Origin: Parascedosporium putredinis
Lineage: Eukaryota; Ascomycota; Sordariomycetes; Microascales; Microascaceae
Assembly: GCA_949357655.1 (NCBI GenBank)
Contig: CASHTG010000015.1
Coordinates: 248,001-312,000, forward strand
Reading direction: 5' to 3'
Length of the DNA stretch: 64,000 nucleotides
Shown here: positions 34,571-47,612 of the stretch, piece by piece
Numbering within the stretch: position 1 is the stretch's first letter
Layout of the letters: each line of letters opens with the position of its first letter
Notes under the pieces: generated by a model
Database searches by the model: none
The model's input: the letters and a program-made list of their open reading frames with translations, nothing else
Told to the model about the DNA's origin: nothing
Made by a program: the position numbers and the translations under genes

Positions 34571-37500
34571 AAGGGAATAAAAAGGCGTCAATACCTGCAT
34601 GTTACGCTTCATGTTTTCTCGCCCAGCCCACCACCACATCGGATTGTCGGTGTCGACGGAGGCGGACTTCCGAGGTGACGGGATCGTGGAAACAGACTGG
34701 AAGCCTTGCCCCGCTCCAACCTTACCTGTCACTCTCAGAACAGATGCGCCAGTCCAGGCTCCAGGCACACCGGCCTAAATGATCCATCTTCTAGTTTCAC
34801 TCTGGTTCTTTTTAATTTATGAGAGGGGCAGGGGCAGGGCTGAAGTGACAGCGTCGCGCCTTGAGATCTTTCCATTTCAATAGATCAATCTCACTGTAAA
34901 AGCACTTCAAATGTGCCACTTGCCAGGTAACTCGGCGCCTGCAGTTCAGCCATGACATCATCGGCGCCCCCTGTCCTTCGCCACTGCCTCCTCAGCCCCA
35001 CAATCCAGGAGAGGGAGCAGAGGCTTTTGCATCAACAGTCAGGACCACCAGTCTTCATGCGCTCAGCCCGGAGCTGCGCCATCGTGTTAAGCACAAACTT
35101 CACGACAACTATCAACCCTTGACAAAAAAATAGTCATGGGTCATGGTGTCCGGTCCCGACCTCGGCGACCCAAAAGACCACGGGTAACGGGTGCCGTAAT
35201 CTGATGTAGGCAGCAGGAGTGTTATTAAATCTCGTGATTCTGGGGTCCAGGCCCAGAAGTCGAGTGAGCAAAAACAAGAAACCCTGGTCAAGGACCAAGC
35301 TTGAGCTCTACCAAGAGGAACCAAGGGAAGAAGGCGCCGCCAAGGAGTATTGTCAATGAAAAGAAAGAAAAAGAAAAAGATGGGATGTTCTAGTGACTCA
35401 GTGTGCATCTCTCTTGTCGCCACTCTCAAGTGGAATGATTGCTTCACAAATGAGGCCGTTCTCTCTCGAGGAGTCATTCTGCGGTCACTGACCCCTTCGA
35501 TCCGAGAGATCACGATACCTGACTCGAAAAGGCCCCTCGCCTGCTTGGAAGATGGACCCATTCTATGCATTCGGCCAAGGTCTAATCAGGCCAAATGGAG
35601 CTGCCGTTGGCTCGCCGGATTGCTGCCTTCAGCGTACATATGACATCCATCTCTTACACACATCGGCTTGCATGGCATCAAGAGGAGGCCTCAACGTTTG
35701 CACGGGGCGGGCAGGCGTACGCTACAAGGCGCCGAATGAACAAGCCCCGTAAAAAAGTATTCAAGGTTGCTTCCAGAAGGTAGACGTTATCGCCATAGAC
35801 TGTTCTTGCCCTAGAAGGGGAAGAGGGCTCTGAGAGGCTTCTTCTCTTGAGGATCCAAAAATGATCGACAAGAGAGAGGCTTGAAGGTTCTTTTCTCCCC
35901 ACCCCAGTTCAGTTTGCCACGTGTAGTCGAATTCTACTGCTGCCAGCAGCCCAGGCTAGCCAGATTCCTAAATGCCGCACATTAAGCTCAACATGGCGCA
36001 GGTGCCATTGGGGGCATCCCGCCGGCATTCAAAATCGCCCACTCTGCAGCGGGCAGGCTTTGCGTCACAAGAGGATTCAGTGTTTGTTTGTGAAACGTCT
36101 CGAGGCTAGTGCCATTCCCAACCCGATTTGTTCTTCCAAACCAATGTATTCTTTGCCATCGTGGGGTACCATTGTCGAGGAAGAGACCTACCCGGCATGG
36201 TGTTGAGCTGCTTGACAGGCAGCCAGGAAGCAGGGTAGACCAACCAGATACTGTCTTGGAAACATCGAATGCTTCGTTGAATTGGCCATCCCCACCCACC
36301 AACCTGGCCAAGCCACCAATTCTCTTCTATCCGTATGTCGCAGACTTGTTCATTTGGCCCCAAAGAAAAAAAGTTCATTGCCCGATATTAGGGAAATCAA
36401 ATGCGTGTGCACGACGGTGGCCAAGGGCAAGTCCCCACCCGCCTTTCGGACATGTTTCGTACGACCCCACGGCCGAATGTAGCCTCCGTTCTCGAGTCAG
36501 ACGCGCGACGATCCCTTATCCTCCACTAGGTCCTCCACTTCTCGAGCAGCTTCCATCCATCAATCCACTCTCTCCAAAACTATTTGACCACCCGCGTCTT
36601 TCGCAAGCCATTTTCCTTCTAGCCGCCGTTTCAGCTATTAGCTATGCGAAGCTTGAGGCCGAAGAGGGGAGACGTTTCCTAGGCGCGATGAGCACGCGTT
36701 CTCCATGTAGTCCATTCCCTTCCTGAGCACTCCCCTTCCACATGGCAAGCAGCAGCGTACGAGTGCTCGGGCAGGCTGCGGTCTTCGGTCTCCCACCAGG
36801 ATGGGCAAACCACGAAAACTTGCAAAGATGGGTTTATGCTCTCGATTGAGCAAGATCATCCACTTGGTTCCTTCTTCAAACAAACACGGATGAGGTAAAC
36901 AGACACTGTGCGGGATGGAAGTGACGACCGTCGAGCTGCCAAGTTTTCTCCTTTGAGAGGGAAGGTCCTGACAAGTTGACTGGCTCATCCCGATCCTGCC
37001 TAGAGAAGATCAGCATCGGGGCAGCGTCCCAAACGGCAGCACACCAGACCATCGAGGTCTCATCCTCTGAGAGAAAAGAACCCTTCGGGAAGGGATCTGC
37101 AAGGCGCAAAGGGTCTGGATCTGACTTCTCCCGGTTTCCCTCGATCACCAATTGGAAAAGGCGTTGCCGTCTTTCCCTCGTCGTCGCGGGTGCCTCGCCA
37201 TTCGTCCGTACCAAAAATCTATTTTGTTCTTGATAGATCAACGTCACTTCCACGGGGGTTCCTCCCCCAACCGCATCCGCCACACACCCATGGATGCATG
37301 AGCCTCGCTCGTCAACCCTTCGTCTTCTTTTTCGCGTTCCTTTGCTTCTCAGCAGGCGGCTCCGGTTTTGGGGGCCTCTAGGTTTCAACTTGTTAGCAGG
37401 GGGCCCAGTCCCATCACAAAACCCCCAGCCAGGTATTAGAATGATACCAAAACCATCTCGTCGTTCGTTGATCGCTATAAGATTGCAAACCGCCCGCCCT

Positions 37501-40500
37501 ATCTAGTACCTAGTGCGAAATTTTCCAGGCTGCCCCCATTATTTATCCCACCTCGGTGACGGAAGGGCCTTGGCAGGTTGCCGTGTCGAGGAATAAGCCA
37601 AGGCCGGGTGGTACATTGCGTTTGAACAGTGCCTCTTGATTGGGGGATGTTTGTAAGGAGGGCCGCGGTTAGCGATCCTTCTCTCAGCCTGTGGGGATTC
37701 GCTCGAGCATACATGCCCTGGCAAGCCTGGTTCCCCGTGCAATTACCGGACCTGTAGCAGTGCACGACCCTACAAGTATGTGGTCGAGGTGAATCGAAAC
37801 TGGATGGCTTTGAAAAGGCTTCCTCCCTCAGCCCTTGTCTCCTTGCCTGCCTCCAGTGCCTGTGATGGGGTGCCGGTGAATGTCACCGATGACGGCGCTG
37901 ACTCCTTATCATGGGGAGGGAAGCGCAAGCTGTGGCACGCAATCTTGCAATTCTCAACGACGGCTGTCTCCAAAGGCCCCTGGCTCCACCCGCCGATCTA
38001 CAGTGTAGAGGTACTGTGGCCGTTGCCAGGATCAGAACTGACCTGACTCCGTCATAGCAGCTATGAGGGCCCGCCTCTTTCTCGCCCTCCCGGGGCCGTG
38101 AGATGACGATCTCGAGAAAGGGGGCCGGTTTCCCCTTCTCCATGTTCGGCCCAGGCTGTGTCGTGTCCGCCTCCCTCATCTCGACAACCCCCTCCCTCCC
38201 TCCGCGATCCGGTTTTTCTTCTTCCCATGTCCGGGGTAGCTTCATACTAGGCGGATCATGATGGCGGTGTAGGGTGGCCGCAGGAAGGAAGTGTTTGACA
38301 GCAGGAAAGCCGCTCCTTTGATGAGCGGCCAGCTACCCTCCCACCCTCTGCAAGATCCCGAGCACCTGTTTTTCCCAGTATGCGTCACAGCGTGCCCTGA
38401 GGGGCTGGTCGTGAGGCCTTGGATAGGGTCTGACTTCATACCATTGCCGATCTGCTTCAAGTTGCCGTGGATGAGCGCTAAGGGTACGGAGAGTTGTCGT
38501 AAGCCTCCGCCGAAGATGTATCGTGAAATATAGTGCAATGTACTAGTCATTGCCTCACAAGGGAGCATAGGAAATAGGCCCGTATATGCTTTTCTTTTTT
38601 TTTCCTCTCTCATCACCCTGCAACGGCAAGTTGCTGACCGCTGATCGGCAAGGGCTTCTTGCCAATACTCACCCTCCCTTTTCCATTTTCCCTTTGTCCC
38701 TCACCTTTTCTTTTTCAATTTCTCTCTCCTTTGGGGGTGGGCCATGCGTGCTTAAAGTCTGTTCTTATTGGCCTTGTCTCCTCCTCGCCAGCAGGCATCC
38801 GGCGCCAGTCACGCATGAAGGGTCGTGATGAAGGCTCTCGTGAGAATCTCGCATTCTTGTTACTCAGCGTCAATAGTGCGATGCGCTCTGCCGGCTGCTT
38901 GCCTCCGGATCCTGCTGGGGACATCGCGCACGTGGCTTTTCTTGGGGCCGAGCTCCCTTTGTGCCCCCGTCAGTGGAAGGGAGGGGCATTCGATATAGGT
39001 GGACTGAGGTAGTGTTTGGAAGAGGGCCTTTGAGATGGATAGCAAGCAACTGCGAGTAGTGACTCAGGGAACAGTTTGATAGTTTGTCGCAGACCAGGGG
39101 CGGGCGTTGATCCAATATCAAGAATCGCCGAGCAGCTCCAGAGGTGATATTGCGAGTTTACGAGCCTCGCTGTAACTTAAGCGACAGGTTGGATCGTCAT
39201 GCGATCATCTTGCATTCCTGAAGCGAACGGTTTGTAACCAGAGCACGACCTCGACTTTGCAGCAAACACACAAAAGATTTTCAAATACTAACGAGCTTCT
39301 ACAGGCTTCGCCGAGGACTTCCTAGCGTCCAACGGCGTGTCTTGTCACCCGGATGGATTGCCGTCGTGAACCGCCGCAAACGGCGTCTCGGCCACGTGTC
39401 TCTGCGTCTTTAACACTTCCCCACCTTGAAAGGAGAGAGGAGGGCCGTTGGGGGCCTTTTGAGTCTCATTCACGGCGGCTCAACATATCGAGCAGGGTGG
39501 GGTATCAACCCGGCCGCATACGTCTAGATGAACTCTTTATGGGTATCAATATCCTCCTCTTTTTTTTTTGGTTATAGCCCTCAAAGACGAAAGATTACTT
39601 CTTCTTCCGTTTGATGGTATCCGCTTCTTGCTCTGAAATGCGGCGTGGAGGCGCCCGTAGTTTTCGGGTGTCTGCAGACAATAGCTTCCATGAAGGGGCA
39701 GACGCCGCCATCGTCCTCCTCCCTCCCCTTTTCCCCGGCTTGGCGGGAGCCGTCAGTCGAGGGGCGCGAGGTGCGGTCTCCGCGGTGTACATAATATATG
39801 GGAGGAAGCAGCAGAAGGAAGAAGACAAATTTAAGCTTCCAGTACCGATATCCGGGGCCACGAAAACTCAAGATGCACGCTGGGTGGGCGCAGGAAAATA
39901 GCTTCCGCTTTTCTTTCTTGTTCTTTTGTTTTTTTCTGCCACCCTTGTCAAGCTGGCCCGATAGCAGCGGCGAGAGAGGGGAGGATCTAATCTCCACGCG
40001 GAAGAGGCTGGTACGACATAGTTCAAAGGGGGTCGTGGGAGGATCGAAGAGCTCTTCTAAATATCGCAACTAAATGGTAATCTACCCTTGTCCCTTAGCT
40101 CCGCTCTCCTCTCTCCCTTGCCGTTGGATACGGGCTTCGGTTCATTCATCGTGTTCTCCCCTGAGTCTAGGGACGCTTCGTCTGTTGTATTGCTCCTTCC
40201 CCATCGGCCCCTCGACCTATATGGCATGGTTCTGGAGTAGCACGACGGGCGTGCGGGCGTACCGCAGAAAGGTGTTGTGGCTTACGGTGGCCATGGATGT
40301 CCATCGACATCTATGGATCCTTCGGCCAGCCAACTCTACTTCAGGCAAACAAGGGAGACTTCACGGTAGCGGACCACTTGGATGGGAAAGAGCCATGGTC
40401 AACTATCCTTTTACATGAGGGTATCCCATACTTTTCTTCTTTCCCTGTATGTACACGCCGTCTTCCCTGTTCTTGGCTTCGGACGTAGGGAGTAGTGTAT

Positions 40501-41191
40501 CGGCGCTCAAGAGGACCTTCGGCGGGCGTCGTCGACCGTTGGGTTGCGCCCAGCGCCCTTGTACGCCCTTTCCCGCCGCTTCGAGGAAAAGGGGGACGGG
40601 CGTCTTGTTCTTCGTGATCAAAGGAGGGCCTGTCTTCTCGGTTCGGGCCGTCTTTTGTTCCCTGTTTTCTCTTTTATTTCATTATGTTCTAGATGCCTGT
40701 TACTAGGCCTTTACTACCATTCATCCCATTGTAACTCATCACTCGACATCTAAGGAGAGGGCGTCTATATGCATGGCGAAAATAGTATATACTCTGATCA
40801 CATTTTCATTGCCTTTGCTCTTTGAATAGTTCTGGTTCTCTCCTTCTTCTTCTGGTGGTGAATAAGCTTTTAGTGAATACTGTAAGTTTTGTCATCTCAA
40901 CTTGGAAGTTGGAGGTGTTTGTGTTTGAGAAAGAACCATCCCGCATTGAAACTTTGAGGGAAGGTGGACACGGCCACGCTTCTACCTGCTTGATATCCAT
41001 CTCATCTTGGGGGTGAAACCTTCGTTGGTCCCTTCTTTTTCCTCTCGTCACCATCATCCTCTTGCATTGATCTTCAGCTAAAGATCGTCGTTTGCCAGGG
41101 CTCAAATCGGTTAGCCATATAGCTCCTTTCACTCCCATCTCCTGTCCTCTTGCTGCTTAGTCTTGGCATCTTGACGCCAAAACCAACCTCA

Positions 41192-43020
41192 ATGGGGTCC
41201 TCAATGGACCAGCCTCTTCAGCCTGCGGGCGGGAAGGAAAACGATACTTTGAACAGTAGCCTCGACGTGGATGATCCCCAGGTAAGTTGACACCACAAGT
41301 CTATCTTGGAGCCAAGGGGGCGGGTGGCTCATCGGCATTGCCCCTCGCTTATGTTCATTTTCCACATACAGGATCGGAAACTCCTGCGACGACTTGACTG
41401 GATTCTACTCCCTTGGGTACGCAGCTTCTCTCCCTTGCGTGCTTGCGTGGCGGGCTAGTCCCTTGCATGAGTCGCGTTTCTGATACCAAACGCAGCTTTG
41501 TTTTCTCTACCTGCTCGCCTTTCTCGACCGCACCAACATTGGAAACGCCAAAATTGCCGGCCTGTCTGACTCGCTGGGGATGAGCGGGCCGCAGTATAAT
41601 CTGGCGTTGACCATCTTCTTTGTTTCGTATGCGGTGTTTGAACCGCTGACCAATGTGCTTCTCAAGTCGTGGAGGCCCTCGCGATTTATCCCTGTTATTG
41701 TGTAAGATACTCTTTTTTCATTTTTAAACCCCTGCTTTGTGGCTCGTACTGCATTTCCATTTCCTCCCTTGGGAGGAAAAGAAGAGTCTCGCTGCTGACC
41801 ATGGGTATAGTATCTTCTGGGGCCTGTCCATGTTGGGGATGGGGTTCGTCACGAACTGGTCAGGCCTCATGGCGGCGCGATGGTTTCTAGGTCTTACCGA
41901 GGCGGGCTTATTTCCCGGAATCAACTACTACCTTTCGTGTTGGTACAAGAGATCGGAATTAGGCGTGCGGGCCGTAAGTGACGAGTTTTTGTTTTGGACA
42001 ATCCACCTCACTCCGTTTTCCCTACATGTAGACTAACTGGTGGCCCTGGTCTTGGTGTAGGCTATCTTCTTCTCAGCCGCGGCGGCATCTGGATCCTTTG
42101 GTGGGCTCTTGGCGGCGGCGATTGAGAAGATGAATGGTCTAGGGGTCGACCAGGATGGGCGTGGATCTTCATCCTCGAAGGCATCTTGACAGTAGTGGCC
42201 GGGGTGGCGTCCTTTTGGCTCGTCCTCGATTTTCCACATGAGGCTAGGTTTCTCTCGGAAGAAGAGCGTGCCCGGGTGCTCCGACGACTTCAAGACGATG
42301 GCCAAAGGACGGCGGACACAGAACAGTACAAGTCGGCATACCTGTGGGCGGCGTTGCGGGATTGGAAGACGTGGCTGAGCATGGTGATTTACATGGGGTG
42401 CGACATGCCGCTCTATGCCTTTAGCTTGTTCCTGCCTAGCATCATCAAGTCACTAGGCTGGAACACGTCGGTCGTTCGAGCCCAGCTCCTTAGCGCGGCT
42501 CCATACGTCGCGGCGGCCGGGCTCACGGTCGGGGTGGGGTACATCGCGGATAGGACGAGAAAGAGAGGGCTATGCAACCTCGCAGCGTCGGCGCTCGGGA
42601 TCGTGGGCTTCGCGATGCTGCTCGGCAGCGGGGACCCGGCGGTCAAGTATGCGGCTACCTTTTAGCGGCGCTGGGGATCTACCCGTGCATCAGCAACACC
42701 ATCTCATGGGTATCGAACAATACGGAGGGGGTGTATAAGAGGGGATCGTGCTGGGGATGACGATTGGTTGGGGCAACCTGACGGGCGTGGTGAGCTCCAA
42801 CATCTACTTTAGCGGGCCGAAATTCGTGGAGGGCCACGCGGTGGTGTTGGGGTTCCTGACCGTCTTCCTCTTTGGCGGGTCCGCGGTCATGTTGGCGGCC
42901 CTCGCGTTTGAGAAGAGGAAGCGGGCGTCGGGACAGAGGGATGGAATCTTGGAAGGGAAGAGCGAGGAGGAGATTGGTGAACTTGGGGATAAGCATCCGG
43001 GGTTTGTGTATACTCTTTGA
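41192..43020 (+). CDS. MFS transporter, allantoate-permease (Dal5/ACS) family
   Basis: Twelve-helix proton symporter for an organic anion such as allantoate, a vitamin or a carboxylate (family knowledge; substrate not predictable). Seen: RKLLRRLDWILLPWL, the signature LDRTNIGNAKIAGL, YNLALTIFFVSYAVFEPLTN, FWGLSMLGMGFV, RWFLGLTEAGLFPGINYYLS, CWYKRSELGVRAA, then WIFILEGILTVVAG, SIIKSLGW, YVAAAGLTVGVGYIADRTRK and NTISWVSNNTEG. Five exons; introns 41282-41371, 41417-41495, 41702-41810 and 41974-42060, all GT-AG. Frame losses at 42142-42145, near 42653 (a GG pair) and 42741-42744, each repaired by one G. About 488 residues, normal for the family. The start at 41192 gives a 30-residue hydrophilic N-terminus. 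Confidence 0.92.
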
Positions 43021-46000
43021 TCTCTAGGTTTGGGGGTGATGGTTTTTTCCTCCTTTCTTTTCTTGTTTTTATTTTCCACCGGTTCCTACGCTAAATTCTC
43101 TATAGAAGGGAGAGGCCATCTTGTTTTCGTTCTTAATATGATCTCCTTCTACAGCTCGTTTGCTCCCTCCATCTCCATGGTTGTCCCCCTTGTGAAGGAT
43201 GGCTCTGACGTGAAGAAAAGTGTAGGGCGAAAATCAACTGCTGGGAAGCGCAAAAGGAAGGTGTTGTGTAACATGGACGAACGAAAAAGACACGATATTG
43301 CAAGCAAAGGCGAGAACTAAAGCGTGACCTCTGTTAAAGGGGAAGACGATAAGTTGCAAGAATGGGATGGGAGTCTGTCATCAGTCACATTGGCAGCCCT
43401 CCCCTCCGCCCTCCCCTCCCCCTCCGCCCAAGGAGGCCACGACAGACCGAGGGCTTTCACGCCCATGCAAGTAGCCGTTCACCTAGCATGGCGCGAGATA
43501 GCTCAGCCTTCCCGGCGCTAGATGTAAACGGGAGAGAGGAGCGAGAGGAGTTTTTGATATAGGGATCAGGAGGGGTTATTATTAAAGATTAAAAAGGTTG
43601 TGTATCCAAGGATGCTTGTGCGGTTTAAGAAAGTGGAGGAATCTAGCCTCCCTCCTTCTCGTCTTGCTCTAACTTTCTCTTTTTCTCTTGTAGTGGATTG
43701 TCATTCCTGAGTGTGCAGTGGTGTTTATCTTTGTGACACCTGGGCATCGCTTACCGCCTCGTATAGATGAAGGTTAGGCGAGGAAGGGAAGAAACATTTT
43801 GATGGGTGGGAAACAGAGCGAAGGATTCAAGGTAGAAGCGAGGAAGGAAGGGGAGAAACGCTAAACATGGCGGGTAGGGTGGTGGCCAAACTGAAAGCCA
43901 GCCAGCAAGGGATGGAGAGGGACTGGTTGGTTTGATTCTGCTTGACGCGGGAATGCGTCGCCAATTTCATCTTGGGGCGCCCATCTCGACCCTCGGCTTG
44001 ATGCTTGCCTCTATCTCTAATGCCCGGATATGAAGGCGAGGAATGTGTTTGGGGGAAAAGGAGGGTTGGCCGCGTCTGAAAAGCCAAGGGCATAAGGGTT
44101 TTGGGTGTGAAAGCCTTTGCTGTCAGTATTGATTCGATTTGTTGCTCCCCCTCTCCACACCTCGAGGAGGAATGGCGAGGGATTGCGATGTGGTTGCACG
44201 GACAAATCACGAAGCGAACGCCTCTTTTTCGATATAAATCTCTCCCTGCAGGTAAGCGCACTCTGACTACGCTTCGCGTCCCCTTTGTTTCCCACCCTGC
44301 TCATCATCTGTTGGGTGCTCTATGTCCTCTTTCCGCCCTTTTCTCGCAAAGGCTTGGAAGGCGTTGTTCTGCTCGCAGAATGCATATACGGGGAGGGGGA
44401 TCTCGTTTGTTGCTTCGCTTATTTTTTTGGGGCGCCGGAGAGGTGAAGAGTAGCGGGGTTTCTACATGTAGGATTTGAGTGGGTGAATTCGAAAGGAGGC
44501 AAGTAAAGAAAGATGAGGGCGCAAAGGGGAAATGTGATGAAAGAGACGCAGTTATCCGTGTCGAAGGCGAGTCGCTGGACTACGGTCCGGAAACGAGACT
44601 GGTCGTTTACTTTCCTACGCGCGACCATTCGGCGCCTTTTCGTTTATTTTTATTTTCTTTATCCTGGAGCTCTTCGTGGATCACTCTCTCGATGTCATCT
44701 CTGTCTGTGTTCGTGTCCGCATCCTTGTCTTGGTCCTTTTCTCTCTGGCAGCGGCGTCTTGTGCGTCGCTCACCGCCGACTTGCTGCAGGTATTTGATGG
44801 TTTAATATAATGATTTTCAATTTTGTTACTCTTGGTCTGTTCAATGCAGTCTCCGAGAGGGATCTTGGCAACTATGATGTTGGAAATGGGGGATACATAT
44901 CTGCGTGTGAGAAAAAGAGAGATGAATCGATGATGCGCGCCGCCAGAGACCACAAGCCTTGTATGCACGACCATAGCCACGGAAAAGTACAGTAAGAATA
45001 CTATGGCATGGCCTGTCATATTATTTGGCACGATTGGATATCAGCCTCCGTGCAATATGGACATGAAGCGTGGAGGAGGCTGAGACTCGAGAAAGGGAGG
45101 ACAGGACAACGAGAACCGGGCGATGATTTTGACCATGTTCGCCTCTTCTGCTTGACTTAGACATTGTGGTACGTGGGAGTGTCGGCGCCGGGTTCACAAG
45201 GTAGATTTATTACTTCATCTCTTTCTTTTTATTATCATCCCCTTTCTGCTGATGATATCTTTTGTCTTTCCCTTTTGTAAGATAGAATACCGTTGAGAAG
45301 AATCTAAACCCTCCAGGTTCGGAAACAAACACACCGGGATCTCTTTGACCAAGAAGCCGTCGCGATGGAACGGGCTTCGGATGATACGTGGTAGCGTCGA
45401 AAGTGTTGGTGGTATAAACACTGGAATGGGGCGTTCCGGTGAACAACCATTGGACCTTGTTCTCCCTTTGGGGGGCACACATCCTGTCCCACGAGCCTCT
45501 CCAACTTCCCTTGTGGCCCCGGATAACCTTGTATCGACCGTCTGCCCACACCCTCTGGGAGAGAGGACCCCCGTCCCTCATCTTCTTGTTCCTCACCTTC
45601 TTCATCTCCCTTTCCTTTGTATGTCTGCCTCCCTCTGCAAGATCCTCGGTTGGTTTGGCTCGTTTGTGCGACGAGCCTACACCCGGTTTTGGTGTAAGTC
45701 AGCCTCGGCGGGGAAGGGGAGGGGGGGCATAGATGAGGTGTGCCCCTCCTGCCCCCGGTGACACCAGAGAACAAGAAAAGCAGAGAGACAAGAGGGATGG
45801 AGAGAGAAAGAGTGTGAGTGCTTGTATGAGTACACGCACGTGTCCGGATGTGTGAAAACGCCGTAGAAACGGAAGACGGAAAGATGGAAGAACGGGATTT
45901 CTCTGCAACGAGAAAGTAAGGGAAAGGCACCGGCTCGACGCAAATAGGATGCCGTAGCACTCTCACCTCTCTTTGCCCTTTTTCCCTCTTCACCACCACG

Positions 46001-47612
46001 TCCGACCCTGTGTGTCCCCCGCCCTCATCTCGAAAAGATACTATCGTGTGTTTCCCCGTCGAGTCTATCCATTGTGACTGATCTCTAAATTTACCCCGTT
46101 GGCCCACCACAACAGAGACGGGGCCCATTTGCGCAGAGTCATGCTGTGAACCCGTACCATAGCATTTCCCTCTTCTCTCTCTCTTTCCTTTCCCATTACT
46201 TGAGTTTGGGTGGTAAAACGGCCCGGCCTTTCTGGATGGCTGACCGTCCCCGTCCCGGGCCATTTCCTCCTCTTGGTGTTTCGCAGAGTGTCCTCGAGGA
46301 CACCCTGCAACCTCGCAACTCTTTCTTTTTCTTTTTCTACGAGAACTTCAAAACAGGCCTGATTCATCATCACTGTTCGTCTCGAGCATACCTCGAGTCA
46401 TTCTTTGGTAGAAAGAAGTCAGAATCCGAGGCTGCACGCCCCAACTTTCATTGTCCCCGGGCATAAACACGCCCAGTGACCGCCATCTGCTCACGATCCC
46501 AATCTCCCACCGCCGGGCCTCCGCGCTTCCCCTCCGCCACCCGCCATCCCTTCCTAGCTCATTCTCCCTCCTCGATACCGCCCCCCACCCCCATCCCTCG
46601 CAGCCCTAGCTGCCGTGTCCCATCCCTTGTCTAGCCGCAAGGACACCGCTCTTCCGAACGCAGGTCGCTTCCCTCCCCCTCTTCCCCCTTCCCTCCTTCC
46701 CCAGCTGCAGGTTCTTGTCTTTGGATGACGGACCACCCTCCCTCGCGTATCACTCGCGATACACCACAGCCGTCCAGCCTCTCAGCTTCCTGCCTCTCTC
46801 GGACGACATCATCACCCAATCTCCTCGTTTCCTCTTCTGCTTCCCCCGGGCCCCGGCCATCGTTTCGTTTCTCCATTCAAGTCTGCTTCCCCCCTTTTTG
46901 TGGCGCTCGGCTCATCTTGCACCCTTGTCGCGCTCCCTCGAACTCGAAACCCTACCATCTTGGAATCCCACCATTGACGCTCGCTCGGTAGTGGACGCCA
47001 CCGCAACGGTTTCCTCTCTCTTTCTCTTGCTTCCTGCAAGACATTTCGACGGCGTCTGAATACCGGCCACCCTTTACCCCCAACCAACACACTCCACGTC
47101 AGAGAGTAGCAAGAAGGCCAAGACCAGTGACGAAACAAGAGCGGAACTAGGGAAAAGGCCAGCTGATCTATCTCCCCTCCCCCTTCCTTCACCTCCCCCC
47201 TTGTGCGCTCACTTCACTTTCACGCCACCCCCTTCCCTCCTCCTCATCTTCCACCTTCCCTGATTCCTTTTTTATCCTCCCTCATCCTTGCTCTCGCCGC
47301 CTCGCCAACGCCAACGCCAACGCCAACGCCCACACGCCGCCCCCGCTCCCCGCTCCCCCTTGCCTTTACCTTTGCCCTACCCACGTCTTCCAGCTTTGTG
47401 ATTTGACCCACGGCCCAGAGTTCAGCTGCCTTCGCCTCCACACTCTCGGATCCACACCCAGAGACGCAGACGCAAAGCCAAGGGACAAGGAAAGAGAGCG
47501 CGTGACGCGCAGAAGCACCATTCCTGTCCCTTTTCCGTCCCCCTCCCCCACCCCCGCCTCCTCTCCCCTACCCGCCCTCCCCCGTGCCCTCTATATATCA
47601 AGGTCTAAAAGG
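43021..47612 (+). other. 4.6 kb interval upstream of the receptor gene
   Basis: No recognisable gene. The right third (about 46480-47600) is strongly C/T-rich on the forward strand, typical of a fungal promoter and leader, and ends with a GCCAAC repeat and a TATATATC at 47592-47599 only 14 bases before the proposed start codon. A 319-codon minus-strand frame (45304-46263) is low-complexity and has no known motif, so it is not called as a gene. Confidence 0.55.
47304..47327. repeat. GCCAAC hexamer repeat, 4 copies
   Basis: Four perfect tandem units in the C-rich leader region upstream of the receptor gene. Confidence 0.9.

Larger units (their letters stand above)
27555..41191. other. 13.6 kb divergent interval with no recognisable gene
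   Basis: Lies between the start codons of two divergent genes. Both strands carry many frames of 60-205 codons, but none shows a known family motif, a signal peptide with a mature domain, a plausible intron-joined conserved block, or the GC-rich third-position pattern of the real exons. Polypyrimidine and polypurine stretches and several short tandem repeats (listed separately) are scattered through it. It is not AT-rich, so repeat-induced mutation of a transposon is not evident. Long leaders, long non-coding RNAs or orphan genes remain possible. Confidence 0.55.

Noticed and set aside
27555..41191. A mutated transposon block as the explanation of the long gap
   Set aside because: No AT-rich shift, no terminal repeats, no target duplication and no transposase or polymerase remnants were seen.
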